A stretch of 64,000 bases of DNA, from positions 1 through 64,000 of the forward strand of contig JAEWFW010000036.1 in NCBI GenBank assembly GCA_023388635.1, written 5' to 3'. Both the position numbers and the translations under genes were made by a program. Positions 54,011-62,834 of the stretch are shown here, one piece after another. Each line of letters starts with the position of its first letter. Position 1 is the stretch's first letter. Source of the DNA: Bacillota bacterium. GTDB taxonomy: Bacteria; Bacillota; Bacilli; Desulfuribacillales; Desulfuribacillaceae. The notes beneath the pieces were generated by a model. That model saw only the letters and a program-made list of their open reading frames with translations, did no database searches and was not told where the DNA came from.

Positions 54011-54397
54011 CTATGGCAGCAACTGAACGACAGTTTCGATAATCACGACAATAATCGGTAACGCCAATACCATAATCAGAATTTTACCGGCAAGCTCGAT
54101 CTTGCTGGCTATCGTACCTTCACCGGCATCCCGGGCGATCTGCGCACCAAATTCCGCAATATACGCGATCCCGATAATTTTCAAAATAGTCTCCAAGAAA
54201 ACGATGTCAATATTTGCTCCAACCGCCAGCCGTTCGATCGTCTGAATAATAATGGCAATCTTGCCAATCAGGAAAATAAAGATCGACAATCCTGTAATAA
54301 TCGCCAGCAGAAAAGCAATTTGTGGTTTTTGCTCTTTCAACAAAACAATCAAAATCGTAGCAACCAATCCAAATGAGACGATCTGCAATATCTCCAA
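54011..54397 (-). CDS. spoIIIAD: Stage III sporulation protein AD
   Basis: Membrane protein of 128 residues with four hydrophobic segments and the conserved charged loop FGAQIARDAGEGTIASKIELAGK. Similar to SpoIIIAC and to type III export membrane subunits. Confidence 0.94.
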   Translation of the reverse strand: MEILQIVSFGLVATILIVLLKEQKPQIAFLLAIITGLSIFIFLIGKIAIIIQTIERLAVGANIDIVFLETILKIIGIAYIAEFGAQIARDAGEGTIASKIELAGKILIMVLALPIIVVIIETVVQLLP

Positions 54398-54414
54398 GGT
54401 TCACACCCCTAAAA

Positions 54415-54615
54415 TTACTGAAGTAAGAATGTTTGACGGATCGTCTGAAACAAATCACTGATTTTCGTCGCCACCATAAAAATAATGATGATAAAACCGA
54501 TCAGAGTCGTCCAATGAGCGATTTCTTCTTTCCCCGCCTGTTTCAAAATCGTATGAATGAAAGCAATCGCAATCCCGATTCCGGCAATTCTAAAGATAGC
54601 GTCTATATCGTACAT
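54415..54615 (-). CDS. spoIIIAC: Stage III sporulation protein AC
   Basis: Short membrane protein of 66 residues with two segments (about 9-25 and 37-50) and the family loop KQAGKEEIAHWTTLIGF. Confidence 0.94.
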   Translation of the reverse strand: MYDIDAIFRIAGIGIAIAFIHTILKQAGKEEIAHWTTLIGFIIIIFMVATKISDLFQTIRQTFLLQ

Positions 54616-54628
54616 ATTTGACTCCTCC

Positions 54629-55144
54629 CTAAATCATCAAAATGATAATCATAACTCCCGTTAAAAATCCCAGGTACTGATACATTTTCTCGTGCTTTTG
54701 CTGCTCCTGACGTGCTCCCTCTTCTTCTGTCTGTAAATAAGTGAGCGCAATCGCTATATGCTTCATCTGATTTTCTTTGTCGGATTGACCGAGGCTATGC
54801 CCCAGTTGAAACAGAATTTCGTAGTCACCCTTTTTCAAAGCCATGCGATCCTGGTATTTCATCCATGATGACTGCCAAATCTCAACCGTTGACAATTCAT
54901 GGTCACTAAACTTTTCACTCATATAAGAAAAGACCTCCTGCAACGGCTGCTCGACACGGCAGGAAATATTGTAAAACGCCTGGGGCAGCGGCGTCAGCCC
55001 GTATACAATCTCGGTTTCTACATGCTTTAGCGCACCATAAATTATCCGCAGTTCCCGCACGCGCTGCTTATACCTGCCGGCAAGCAAAAATCCCATTAAC
55101 GTCGTCGAGACGATAACCATGATAATGGCGGCAATCTTAACCAA
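54629..55144 (-). CDS. spoIIIAB: Stage III sporulation protein AB
   Basis: Protein of 171 residues with an N-terminal and a C-terminal membrane segment and a helical cytoplasmic body (ELRIIYGALKHVETEIVYGLTPLPQA). TTG start behind GGAGGG, overlapping spoIIIAA by 8 bp. Structurally like type II secretion GspF-type proteins. Confidence 0.94.
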   Translation of the reverse strand: MVKIAAIIMVIVSTTLMGFLLAGRYKQRVRELRIIYGALKHVETEIVYGLTPLPQAFYNISCRVEQPLQEVFSYMSEKFSDHELSTVEIWQSSWMKYQDRMALKKGDYEILFQLGHSLGQSDKENQMKHIAIALTYLQTEEEGARQEQQKHEKMYQYLGFLTGVMIIILMI

Positions 55145-56114
55145 CAGTAACCCTCCTATTCGACAACTTCATCAGATTCCTGTCATATATTCCTTGAACA
55201 GTGGCGATCTTTGGCACATTCGATAATAAAACGTACCGATCAAAAATTTTCTTTTCGATCATTTCACGCATAATCGGGCGTTCCATCAATTCCTCGAGAC
55301 TGAATGCGTGGGCAGTCGTGATCACACACACCCCTGCATGCAAAACCTCATCGATTGCCATCGCGTCTGACATCGTGCCGATTTCATCGACGGCGATGAT
55401 TTGCGGCGACATCGAGCGAATCAATAGCATCATGCCTTCCGCCTTCGGACATCCGTCAAGCACATCGGTCCTCATCCCTAAATCCGATTGGGGTATTCCA
55501 TGTATACATCCGGCTAATTCCGAACGTTCATCGACAACTCCTACCTTATGACTGGGTATCCCCAAGTTCCGGTTACCTAAACTTAGCTGCCTGACAATAT
55601 CGCGCAACAATGTCGTCTTACCGCACTGTGGCGGTGACACGATTAACGTATGGTAGGGTCTTTTTTTGATAAAATCGTACAAGTCCGGTAGTACAGCGGT
55701 GGCGGCTCCAATCACTTGTTTGGCAATACGAATGTTAAAGCTCGTCACATTTTGCATCGTACGAATTTTCCCACCCTCCAGGGCAACTTTTCCCGTGACA
55801 CCGACGCGATGACCGCCGGCAATCGTAATAAACCCTTGGCGCAGTTGTTCTTCTACCGCATAAACAGAATGATTACTGATCGTTTGCAGTACTTGGGAAA
55901 TATCCGTACTCGATACGACATAAGCTTTGTCTAATTGATCTGTAAAACCACTGGCTTCCGACAAATATACATTGCCCGCCGACAAACATATTTCCAGTGG
56001 CTGATGGATGCGCATGCGAATTTCTTGGATGCGGCTCTTATCCAAATGCGAAATGGGCGACAACAAATTGCGAATTGACTTAGGAAAAACTTCTTCGACT
56101 TCCCTTGACCACAT
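55137..56114 (-). CDS. spoIIIAA: Stage III sporulation protein AA, secretion ATPase
   Basis: Cytoplasmic AAA+ ATPase of 325 residues that powers the SpoIIIA-SpoIIQ channel. Walker A SPPQCGKTTLLRDIV near residue 160, Walker B IIAVDEIGTMSDAMAID near 225, arginine-containing DERSELAGCIHG. Start ATG at 56114 behind GGGAGGG; the 22 codons upstream lack a ribosome binding site. First gene of the operon. Confidence 0.94.
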   Translation of the reverse strand: MWSREVEEVFPKSIRNLLSPISHLDKSRIQEIRMRIHQPLEICLSAGNVYLSEASGFTDQLDKAYVVSSTDISQVLQTISNHSVYAVEEQLRQGFITIAGGHRVGVTGKVALEGGKIRTMQNVTSFNIRIAKQVIGAATAVLPDLYDFIKKRPYHTLIVSPPQCGKTTLLRDIVRQLSLGNRNLGIPSHKVGVVDERSELAGCIHGIPQSDLGMRTDVLDGCPKAEGMMLLIRSMSPQIIAVDEIGTMSDAMAIDEVLHAGVCVITTAHAFSLEELMERPIMREMIEKKIFDRYVLLSNVPKIATVQGIYDRNLMKLSNRRVTVG

Positions 56115-56180
56115 AAATTTCCCTCCCGATTCTGTTTCTCTAATACCTATGCATGCTTGACCAATTTCATGAACAAACAA

Positions 56181-56211
56181 AAAAAATAAAAGCCGACTCG
56201 GCTTTTATTTT
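56181..56211. terminator. Bidirectional terminator downstream of the CD1247-type gene
   Basis: AAAATAAAAGCCGA paired with TCGGCTTTTATTTT around one base, with a T9 tail on the minus strand. Works on either strand. Confidence 0.85.
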
Positions 56212-56253
56212 GCTCAACGTATTTTGATCGCTTATTGGCGAATTCAGCTTTAC

Positions 56254-56592
56254 CTACAGCAACTTTTCGGGATATTCGTCGATACAAAGTTCCTCTAAAT
56301 ACATAGGGTCTTCATTACTATAGGTTTCATCGGTATAATCATAACCGTCGTAATTATACTCCTTGTCCGCGGTATCTTCCTCATAAAAATCTGTTTCTAC
56401 CATATGTAAATCTTCGTCAATCGCCACTACATAATCTTCAAGATCATCGGCTTGTGATTGCAACTGCTCTACCTCAAAACTGATATCCTCCAAAACATAG
56501 ATCATTTCTTTCAGCAGCTTGCCTTCCTTGGAGGATTGATCAATTTCCATCCCCTCTGCTAAGCCTTTCATATAAGCAATACGCTCTAACAT
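56254..56592 (-). CDS. CD1247 N-terminal domain family protein
   Basis: Acidic protein of 112 residues. The N-terminal helical half (RIAYMKGLAEGMEIDQSSKEGKLL, then MIYVLEDISFEVEQLQ) matches a Clostridial/Bacilli family named after CD1247. The C-terminal half is rich in Asp, Glu and Tyr and likely disordered. Function unknown. Lies upstream of the spoIIIA operon, same strand, separated by a terminator. Confidence 0.75.
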   Translation of the reverse strand: MLERIAYMKGLAEGMEIDQSSKEGKLLKEMIYVLEDISFEVEQLQSQADDLEDYVVAIDEDLHMVETDFYEEDTADKEYNYDGYDYTDETYSNEDPMYLEELCIDEYPEKLL

Positions 56593-56724
56593 AAAAACCC
56601 TCCTTCAAATGGATACTCTATAGACTACAACCATCATTTCTTAGTATCCCTTGGCAAGAGGTTTTTACTCGTACATGTTTTGGATGATATGGGCGATGTA
56701 CACGCAACACCTTTACGCGGCGGC

Positions 56725-56985
56725 TTATTTGAAAAGCCCGGTGAGAATCATCACGGCACCCAAAAAGATGAATGAAAACTTTAACAGCGATATTTGACCG
56801 GCAAGCCCAATTAAGCCAATCGTCGTCACAAGAATCAGAACAGTCGGTCCGACGATTGCTAATCCGGCATTGATCATCATCGCTTTTTCCAACGAACCGA
56901 AATACAAGATGCCAAGTGCCGCGATCAGCTCAATGGAACCGGAAATAACTCGCAATATCCCCATACTTAACACTGTTTTGTCCAT
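56725..56985 (-). CDS. yqhV: YqhV-family (DUF2619) membrane protein
   Basis: Protein of 86 residues with three hydrophobic segments and the family start VLSMGILRVISGSIELIAALG. In Bacillus yqhV precedes spoIIIAA, as here. Function unknown, probably sporulation-related. Confidence 0.85.
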   Translation of the reverse strand: MDKTVLSMGILRVISGSIELIAALGILYFGSLEKAMMINAGLAIVGPTVLILVTTIGLIGLAGQISLLKFSFIFLGAVMILTGLFK

Positions 56986-57032
56986 ATAATAATCGTCACC
57001 TGCTTTTCCCGATAATTATTCCATAAATACAT

Positions 57033-57047
57033 ATTCGATTGTCGAAT
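57033..57047. promoter_or_regulatory. Inverted repeat upstream of the MFS gene
   Basis: ATTCGA-TTG-TCGAAT, perfect 6-bp arms, in the divergent gap between yqhV and the MFS gene. It contains TGTCGAA, which equals the Spo0A-box consensus TGNCGAA. Could be an operator for either. Confidence 0.4.
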
Positions 57048-57104
57048 GACTTATGCAAATCGGGTAAATAATACACATATGACAAATACACACTCGGAGG
57101 CACT

Positions 57105-58340
57105 ATGAAAACTCATAAACATACATCCAATGCGAAACAAAGCCTTGGCTGGTCCCTATTTGGATTAAGTCTCGTCCCGCTAGTTATGGTTTTAGGCAAT
57201 TCCATGCTAATTCCTATTCTTCCGGACATGAAGAGCGAATTAAGTTTATCGCAATTTCAGAGCAGTTTGATTATCACTGCCTTCTCGATTCCTGCGGCTC
57301 TGGCGATTCCGATCAGCGGATACCTCGCCGATCACTACGGACGCAAGAAAGTGATGATTCCCGCTCTGCTGATCTACGCATGCGGTGGAATCATTGCCGG
57401 TCTCGGTGCCCTATTCTTGCAAGAAAAATCATACTACGTCATATTAATCGGACGGATCGTCCAAGGAATCGGCGCTGCCGGAACGGCTCCACTAGCAATG
57501 ACACTGGCAAGCGATATATTCAACGACGAAGCGCGCAGCAAAGCCCTCGGTGTGATCGAAGCATTTAACGGAATCGGCAAAGTCGTCAGCCCGATTCTCG
57601 GTTCACTCATCGCTATGATCGTCTGGTATGCGACATTCTTTGCGTTTCCTCTGCTCTGTATCCCGATTGCATTGCTCGTAGCATTCGCTGTAATGGAACC
57701 GCAGGGAAATCTCAATAAACAGCCGGTCGCGGCATATTTGAAAAGCATCAAGCGTACATTCAGCCGCAAATCCGTCAGCTTATTATCCGCCTTTTTTGCC
57801 GGTTCGATCACGTTGTTTATTTTATTCGGTCTGTTATTCTTCCTGTCGGATATTTTAGAGACCGATTACCAAGTTGACGGAGTTTATAAAGGACTGGTCT
57901 TAGCCATTCCTTTAACAGTCATGGCAATTACATCCTATACAACAGGCAGAAGCGTAAAGAGTAAATTGAACAAAATGAAACGCATCACACTATGGGGCAT
58001 GGCAATCATTTCCGTATTTAGCATCCTATCCGTTTTCACGGAAAACATTTATTACATTGTCGGATGGTTATCCTGTATCGGTCTGGGAACGGGTATGGTG
58101 CTCCCATGCTTAAATACGCTGATCACCAGTGCTATTGCCGCAAAAGAACGCGGGCTTGTGACATCTTTGTACGGAAGCACGCGGTTTATCGGTGTCGCCA
58201 TCGGTCCGCCTGTCTTCGGCTTTTTGATGAAGATTTCTCAACAATTGATGTATGGCGTCATGGGCGGGCTAGCACTGTTTACAGTTTTGATCGTCTACTA
58301 TTGCGTCAACAGCAAACAGCATACCGCGAAAAATTCATAA
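57105..58340 (+). CDS. MFS transporter
   Basis: Twelve-segment major facilitator of 411 residues of the drug:H+ antiporter-like type. The loop 2/3 motif GYLADHYGRKKVM lies near residue 70, and motif C-like IGAAGTAPLAMTLASDI near 125. ATG behind CGGAGG. On the plus strand, 103 bp before the comA gene. Substrate unknown; export of an organic acid such as sulfolactate would fit the next gene but is speculation. Confidence 0.85.
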   Translation: MKTHKHTSNAKQSLGWSLFGLSLVPLVMVLGNSMLIPILPDMKSELSLSQFQSSLIITAFSIPAALAIPISGYLADHYGRKKVMIPALLIYACGGIIAGLGALFLQEKSYYVILIGRIVQGIGAAGTAPLAMTLASDIFNDEARSKALGVIEAFNGIGKVVSPILGSLIAMIVWYATFFAFPLLCIPIALLVAFAVMEPQGNLNKQPVAAYLKSIKRTFSRKSVSLLSAFFAGSITLFILFGLLFFLSDILETDYQVDGVYKGLVLAIPLTVMAITSYTTGRSVKSKLNKMKRITLWGMAIISVFSILSVFTENIYYIVGWLSCIGLGTGMVLPCLNTLITSAIAAKERGLVTSLYGSTRFIGVAIGPPVFGFLMKISQQLMYGVMGGLALFTVLIVYYCVNSKQHTAKNS

Positions 58341-58443
58341 TGACTATGATGCACCCAGAGTCAAACACCGCATATTATAGAGCGAGACTTTATTCAGGTC
58401 GAAAGCGAGTTGCACAAACGCGCAGACTTATAGGGGTGTATGT

Positions 58444-59181
58444 ATGCTATCCAATTACTTCGAAAGAGCACATGGAAAAACGATGGTCATTGACAAGGGC
58501 ATCGGTTGTTTACAATTAAAAGATGTTTTGGCTACAGCCAATTCACATATGCAATTTTGGAAATTCGGTTTCGGAACGAGCTGTCTTTACAGCCCCGAGA
58601 TTCTTTTAGAAAAAAATCAACTACTTCAACAATACGGTATCACTTCATTTCCCGGCGGAACGTTATTTGAAGCGGCATACACAAAAAATTTAATGGAGCG
58701 CTTTTTTTATGACCTGGCGGCGTACCAATTCACGGCTGTAGAAATCTCCGACGGTACAATTGATATACCTCAGTCTGATCGTAAGCGCTACATCGGCGAG
58801 GCAAAAAGACAAAACCTGCTTGTCTTTTCCGAAATCGGCAAAAAAAACGAAACAGGCTTTCAGAATATGCTAGAAACTGTAAAAGCGGATTTAGATTGTG
58901 GTGCTGATTATGTCATTTTAGAAGGCAGAGAATCGGGAACAAGTGGTCTTTACACAAAAGAAGGGGAAATTTCTACAGACATCCTCGACACCTTTGCCAA
59001 TGATAGTGATCTATTGCCCTATATTATTTGGGAAGCACCTTGCAAAGATCAACAAGCCATTCTGATCAACTTTTTCGGTGCTTGCGTCAACCTCGGCAAT
59101 GTCGCCGCAAATGATGTCATCGCTCTAGCCGCGTTACGCAGAGGTCTGCGCAGCGATACGTTTAAGAAATTCCTATCATGA
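58444..59181 (+). CDS. comA: Phosphosulfolactate synthase
   Basis: TIM-barrel enzyme of 245 residues that adds sulfite to phosphoenolpyruvate to give (2R)-phospho-3-sulfolactate. Family motifs: DKGIGCLQLKDVLATANSH, SFPGGTLFEAAYTKN, VEISDGTIDI and LVFSEIGKK. ATG behind GGGGTGTATGT. Archaea use this step for coenzyme M; Bacillus (YitD) makes sulfolactate, which accumulates in spores. No ComB or ComC gene is adjacent. Confidence 0.88.
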   Translation: MLSNYFERAHGKTMVIDKGIGCLQLKDVLATANSHMQFWKFGFGTSCLYSPEILLEKNQLLQQYGITSFPGGTLFEAAYTKNLMERFFYDLAAYQFTAVEISDGTIDIPQSDRKRYIGEAKRQNLLVFSEIGKKNETGFQNMLETVKADLDCGADYVILEGRESGTSGLYTKEGEISTDILDTFANDSDLLPYIIWEAPCKDQQAILINFFGACVNLGNVAANDVIALAALRRGLRSDTFKKFLS

Positions 59182-59185
59182 AAAA

Positions 59186-59227
59186 CACCTTGTTCGCATA
59201 GTAGTAATACAGACGCGAACAAAGGTG
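59186..59227 (+). promoter_or_regulatory. Hairpin sequestering the DUF441 ribosome binding site
   Basis: CACCTTGTTCGC (59186-59197) pairs with GCGAACAAAGGTG (59214-59227, one bulge). The second arm contains AAAGGTG, the Shine-Dalgarno sequence of the DUF441 gene. No T run, so not a canonical terminator. Confidence 0.6.
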
Positions 59228-59235
59228 TGATTCAT

Positions 59236-59697
59236 TTGAGTGGGCAAATTGCTTTAGTTATTTTAATCATTGTAGGTATGGTCGGACGTTCGCACATTAT
59301 TGCGACGGCTGCCAGTTTTTTGCTGATTATGAAATTAATTAGCCTCGAACGGTTTTTCCCGACAATTGAGCGCCGCGGTTTGGAATTGGGACTATTATTT
59401 TTGACGCTCGCCGTTCTGGTTCCGTTCGCCAACGGAAAAATCCAGATGAAAGACGTCATTGCCGTTCTCACATCCTGGCCTGGTCTATTTGCGCTTATCG
59501 GTGGTTCCATCGCGGCGTATATGAATTACAACGGTCTGCTGCTCTTAAAACACGATCCGGAAATCATCATCGGTATTGTTATGGGATCGATCATCGGCAT
59601 CGTATTCTTGAAAGGTCTACCAGGGGGACCGATGATGGCGGCAGGGCTGACTGCTCTGCTGCTGAAACTGTTCCGCTGGTTATTCCCCATGCTTTAG
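59236..59697 (+). CDS. DUF441 membrane protein (YeaL/YtwI family)
   Basis: Protein of 153 residues with four to five hydrophobic segments: an N-terminal one (IALVILIIVGMVG), the stretch LELGLLFLTLAVLVPFANGKI near residue 52, and the family C-terminus GIVFLKGLPGGPMMAAGLTALLL. TTG start behind AAAGGTG; GTG at 59227 is an alternative. No known activity. Confidence 0.85.
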   Translation: MSGQIALVILIIVGMVGRSHIIATAASFLLIMKLISLERFFPTIERRGLELGLLFLTLAVLVPFANGKIQMKDVIAVLTSWPGLFALIGGSIAAYMNYNGLLLLKHDPEIIIGIVMGSIIGIVFLKGLPGGPMMAAGLTALLLKLFRWLFPML

Positions 59698-59701
59698 CCC
59701 G

Positions 59702-59946
59702 CTACCATCTCGTGTTTCTCCACTTCTGTATTCCTCTATATCTTCGATGATTCGGGTCATTTGATGTCCTGTACTTCCGCACTCCACATCGAATAATACT
59801 CTCCTCTTTCATCTAATAGTGCTGGTGTAAGCCTTGCTCAAAAATTATAATCACTGTTTTTTGCTGCTGCAATAAACGATCAATCGCCTGTTTCATAGCC
59901 AATCATTTTCGATATCGAGCGACGATGTCGCTTCATCGAACTTACT
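59702..59946 (-). pseudogene. Remnant of an ABC-transporter ATPase C-terminus
   Basis: Reading the minus strand gives DEATSSLD, the Walker B/D-loop of an exporter-type ABC ATPase, in the first frame. A stop follows after ENDWL, then a +1 frame gives MKQAIDRLLQQQKTVIII, which matches the post-D-loop helix and strand of such ATPases (usually ALDRLLQGRTVIVIAHR), ending in a further stop. The H-loop is lost (IFEQG where AHR is expected). The rest of the gene is gone. Lies downstream of the AraC-type regulator in the same orientation. Confidence 0.5.
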
Positions 59947-59951
59947 CGGCA

Positions 59952-60914
59952 TTAAGTGCCTGCCACATTCTTATATTTCAGCGGCGTTACGCCGAATATC
60001 GATTTGAAAGCGGCGGCAAATTTACTGGGATTCGCATAACCGACTTTGTTGGCAATCTCAATTACTTTATAATCCGTTTCCCGCAAAAGCTTACTCGCAA
60101 CCTGCATGCGGTAATTTTTCATGTAACTGTATATTGGAAAACCGTAGATATCTTTAAAGCATGTCTTTAGATCCGTAGCATTCATCTGATACTGACGCGC
60201 CAATTCCTCAATTGTCACCTGTTTGTCGATCATTCCTTCCATAAATTCTTTAATTAAAGTGATCTTTTGCACGCTCGTTTTTGAATAATACGCTTTTTCT
60301 TTCTGCCGATAATCTATATCACTCATGCACATTAACAATAATAGCTCCATCACCTTCACTTGCACGTATTCCATAGTGTACTCCAGTGGCAATGTGTAAA
60401 GCTCTTGAAAAATATGTGCAATCCGTTCATCAGGCTTTGCGACAATGCACCGTTTTTGTACAGATATCCTTTCAGCCAATTTATATAAATCGATGGCAGA
60501 TCCGGGAAAAATCTTCTTAATAAACGCATCTGCTTTGGGAACGTACACTAAAATTGTGACTCCTATATGACGCTTAAAACTAAAATCCGACGACTTTGCC
60601 CTGCCCCGTCCGCTCCAAAGGGCAAAATCTCCATCATTGACATATGTGACAGTATGGTCGGCAAACTCACACGCATACCGCCCTTGCCGCATATAATTGA
60701 TTTCAATCGTATTTTCATGTTCGATCTCAATTTGTTCCTTGTACGGTTCGTACATATGAATGTCATTGTAAACAAGCCCAATTCCGTCAGCCACGTCGTA
60801 CAGCACGCATTCACCTTCCCCGTACTGTTCCTTTACCGTATACACTGTCTTGCTTCCATCAAATATACCCTCATTAAAAGTTTTTCGAAAAAAACCTTCT
60901 TCAAACCGAAGCAT
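59952..60914 (-). CDS. AraC-family transcriptional regulator
   Basis: Regulator of 320 residues. The N-terminal half is a cupin-like ligand domain without a recognisable ligand. The C-terminal double helix-turn-helix covers about residues 215-315 (VTIEELARQYQMNATDLKTCF and DYKVIEIANKVGYANPSKFAAAFK). Start ATG at 60914 behind AAAGGGAG; 24 upstream codons lack one. Similar in type to siderophore/ABC-export regulators such as YbtA-like proteins, and an ABC-ATPase remnant follows. Confidence 0.85.
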   Translation of the reverse strand: MLRFEEGFFRKTFNEGIFDGSKTVYTVKEQYGEGECVLYDVADGIGLVYNDIHMYEPYKEQIEIEHENTIEINYMRQGRYACEFADHTVTYVNDGDFALWSGRGRAKSSDFSFKRHIGVTILVYVPKADAFIKKIFPGSAIDLYKLAERISVQKRCIVAKPDERIAHIFQELYTLPLEYTMEYVQVKVMELLLLMCMSDIDYRQKEKAYYSKTSVQKITLIKEFMEGMIDKQVTIEELARQYQMNATDLKTCFKDIYGFPIYSYMKNYRMQVASKLLRETDYKVIEIANKVGYANPSKFAAAFKSIFGVTPLKYKNVAGT

Positions 60915-60997
60915 TGCAAGGACTCCCTTTCTGTTAGCTATATCTAACATAATTATACCATACAATGAACCGGCAGAATAGTACAAGAAATAGAAGA

Positions 60998-61031
60998 GGG
61001 TTCCTAATGGTCATATCACTCTTAGGAACCC
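60998..61031. terminator. Hairpin between efp and the AraC gene
   Basis: Perfect 10-bp arms GGGTTCCTAA and TTAGGAACCC around 14 nt; 85 bp after efp. Weak T tract (TCTTCTATTT), so efficiency uncertain. Confidence 0.5.
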
Positions 61032-61116
61032 TAAACCTTTATATTCAATGCTCTTTATATTTGATGCCCTTTTATAAATCTTTTATGACCTTCTATGTCC
61101 TTACCCTTTGTTCTTT

Positions 61117-61674
61117 CTATGCGCGTGATACGTAGTTTCCTGATCTCGTGTCAATAATCAATTTATCACCTTGGTTGATAAACAACGGTACATGGACGAC
61201 AAGACCTGTTTCCATCGTCGCATTTTTTGTAGCGCCTGTAGCCGTATCGCCTTTGATGCCCGGCTCCGTCTCCGTCACTTCTAAGATAACTGAGTTCGGC
61301 AGATCGATTCCGATAACTTCTCCCTTATATAATACTATATAAACATTAGCGTTTTCTAACAAGAACTTCAATTCATATTCAATCTGGCTAGCCGTCAGTT
61401 CCATTTGCTCATACGTTTCTGTATCCATAAACGTATATGCATCTCCGCTGTTATATAAATACTGCATTTGCTTTGTCTCAACTAGAGCTTTTGGAACTTT
61501 CTCGCCGGCACGGAATGTCGTTTCCTTGACCATACCTGCTTTAACATTTTTCAGTTTTGCTCTGACAAATGCAGCGCCCTTTCCCGGCTTTACGTGTTGA
61601 AAATCAATGATTTGCCATGCATTGCCGTCAATCTCAATTGTCATTCCTGTTTTAAAATCATTTGTCGATATCAT
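61117..61674 (-). CDS. efp: Translation elongation factor P
   Basis: Three-domain beta-barrel factor of 185 residues that relieves polyproline stalling. The modified-Lys loop is HVKPGKGAAFVRAKLKN with the Lys at about residue 32; family blocks MDTETYEQMEL, TGLVVHVPLFINQGDKLIIDTRSG. Follows pepQ as in Bacillus. Confidence 0.96.
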   Translation of the reverse strand: MISTNDFKTGMTIEIDGNAWQIIDFQHVKPGKGAAFVRAKLKNVKAGMVKETTFRAGEKVPKALVETKQMQYLYNSGDAYTFMDTETYEQMELTASQIEYELKFLLENANVYIVLYKGEVIGIDLPNSVILEVTETEPGIKGDTATGATKNATMETGLVVHVPLFINQGDKLIIDTRSGNYVSRA

Positions 61675-61685
61675 GTATTATCCTC

Positions 61686-62762
61686 CTAAATTTCTAAAAA
61701 CTCTTTTGGCGTTTTATTCAAAATTTTGCAACCTGATGTCTCGATGACAACATCGTCTTCAATGCGAACTCCGCCAAATTCCGGTATGTAAATTCCCGGT
61801 TCAACAGTGACTACCATGCCAGGTTCCAGAATCACTTCACATATTTGGTTTAACCGTGGATTTTCATGGACTTCCATCCCCAGGGCGTGTCCCAATCCAT
61901 GTCCAAAGCAGCCTTGATATCCCTGTTGATAAATATAATCACGTGCTATGCGGTCTACATCTTTGCATACCATACCTGCTTTTATATTATCAAGCACACG
62001 TTGCTGTGCTGTCAAGACTGTGTCATAAATTTCTTTCTGCCGAGAATTTGCCTTGCCGACGACAAATGTGCGCGTCATGTCCGAACAATACCCTTCATAT
62101 TGCGCTCCGAAGTCAATTGTCACCATATCTCCACTCTCAATCAGTTTATCGGAAGCCACACCATGGGGCATTGAAGAACGTACTCCACTGGCGACAATCG
62201 TGTCAAAGGCAAGATGTGTCGCTCCCCGCTTTTTGAGCTGCATTTCCAATTCCAAAGCCACTTCCCGCTCACTCATGCCAGGGCGAATGATCCCTAGCAA
62301 ATATGCGAATGCTTGGTCTGTAATATCTACCGCATGCTGAATAATGGCAATTTCCCGCTCGTCTTTAATCGTCCGCAGCTCTGCCACCAGATCGGCAACA
62401 CCAACGAGTTCGGCATTCCATTGATCCCGCCACTGGTTATACGTCTCAAACGAAACATTGGCAGCCTCAAAGCCCAACCGAGAGATTTTTTGTTCGTTCA
62501 GCCAATCGCCAATCGTTTTTGCATAGGAGCTTTCATGCTCAATTACATCAAAAAACTGAGTCTGTTGTTTTGCCTGAGACATATAGCGGAAATCCGTGAA
62601 CAGAACCGCATCGTTTTCTGTCACGACAACATATCCGCTGGTTCCTGTAAATTGGCTGAGATATTCTCTATTTTCCTTTTTCAAAGTGATATATCCGTCT
62701 AAATGATGTTCTTTCAGTTTTTCTCTAAGTCTTTGCAAGCGTTTTTGATTCAAAAGTTTCAC
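61686..62762 (-). CDS. Xaa-Pro dipeptidase/aminopeptidase (YqhT-like, M24)
   Basis: Di-metal peptidase of 358 residues. N-terminal creatinase-like domain (1-130) and C-terminal M24 domain with metal ligands in TIDFGAQYEGYCSDMTRTF, CFGHGLGHALGMEVHE, VVTVEPGIYI and FGGVRIEDDVV. Cleaves X-Pro bonds. GTG start at 62762; a TTG three codons downstream has equal claim. Between aroQ and efp, as in Bacillus. Confidence 0.92.
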   Translation of the reverse strand: MKLLNQKRLQRLREKLKEHHLDGYITLKKENREYLSQFTGTSGYVVVTENDAVLFTDFRYMSQAKQQTQFFDVIEHESSYAKTIGDWLNEQKISRLGFEAANVSFETYNQWRDQWNAELVGVADLVAELRTIKDEREIAIIQHAVDITDQAFAYLLGIIRPGMSEREVALELEMQLKKRGATHLAFDTIVASGVRSSMPHGVASDKLIESGDMVTIDFGAQYEGYCSDMTRTFVVGKANSRQKEIYDTVLTAQQRVLDNIKAGMVCKDVDRIARDYIYQQGYQGCFGHGLGHALGMEVHENPRLNQICEVILEPGMVVTVEPGIYIPEFGGVRIEDDVVIETSGCKILNKTPKEFLEI

Positions 62763-62834
62763 CCCACGATTAGTATCTCTTACTATTGCCTTTATTGTTT
62801 CAATATTGCTATGACTTACATTATCTTTTACTAC

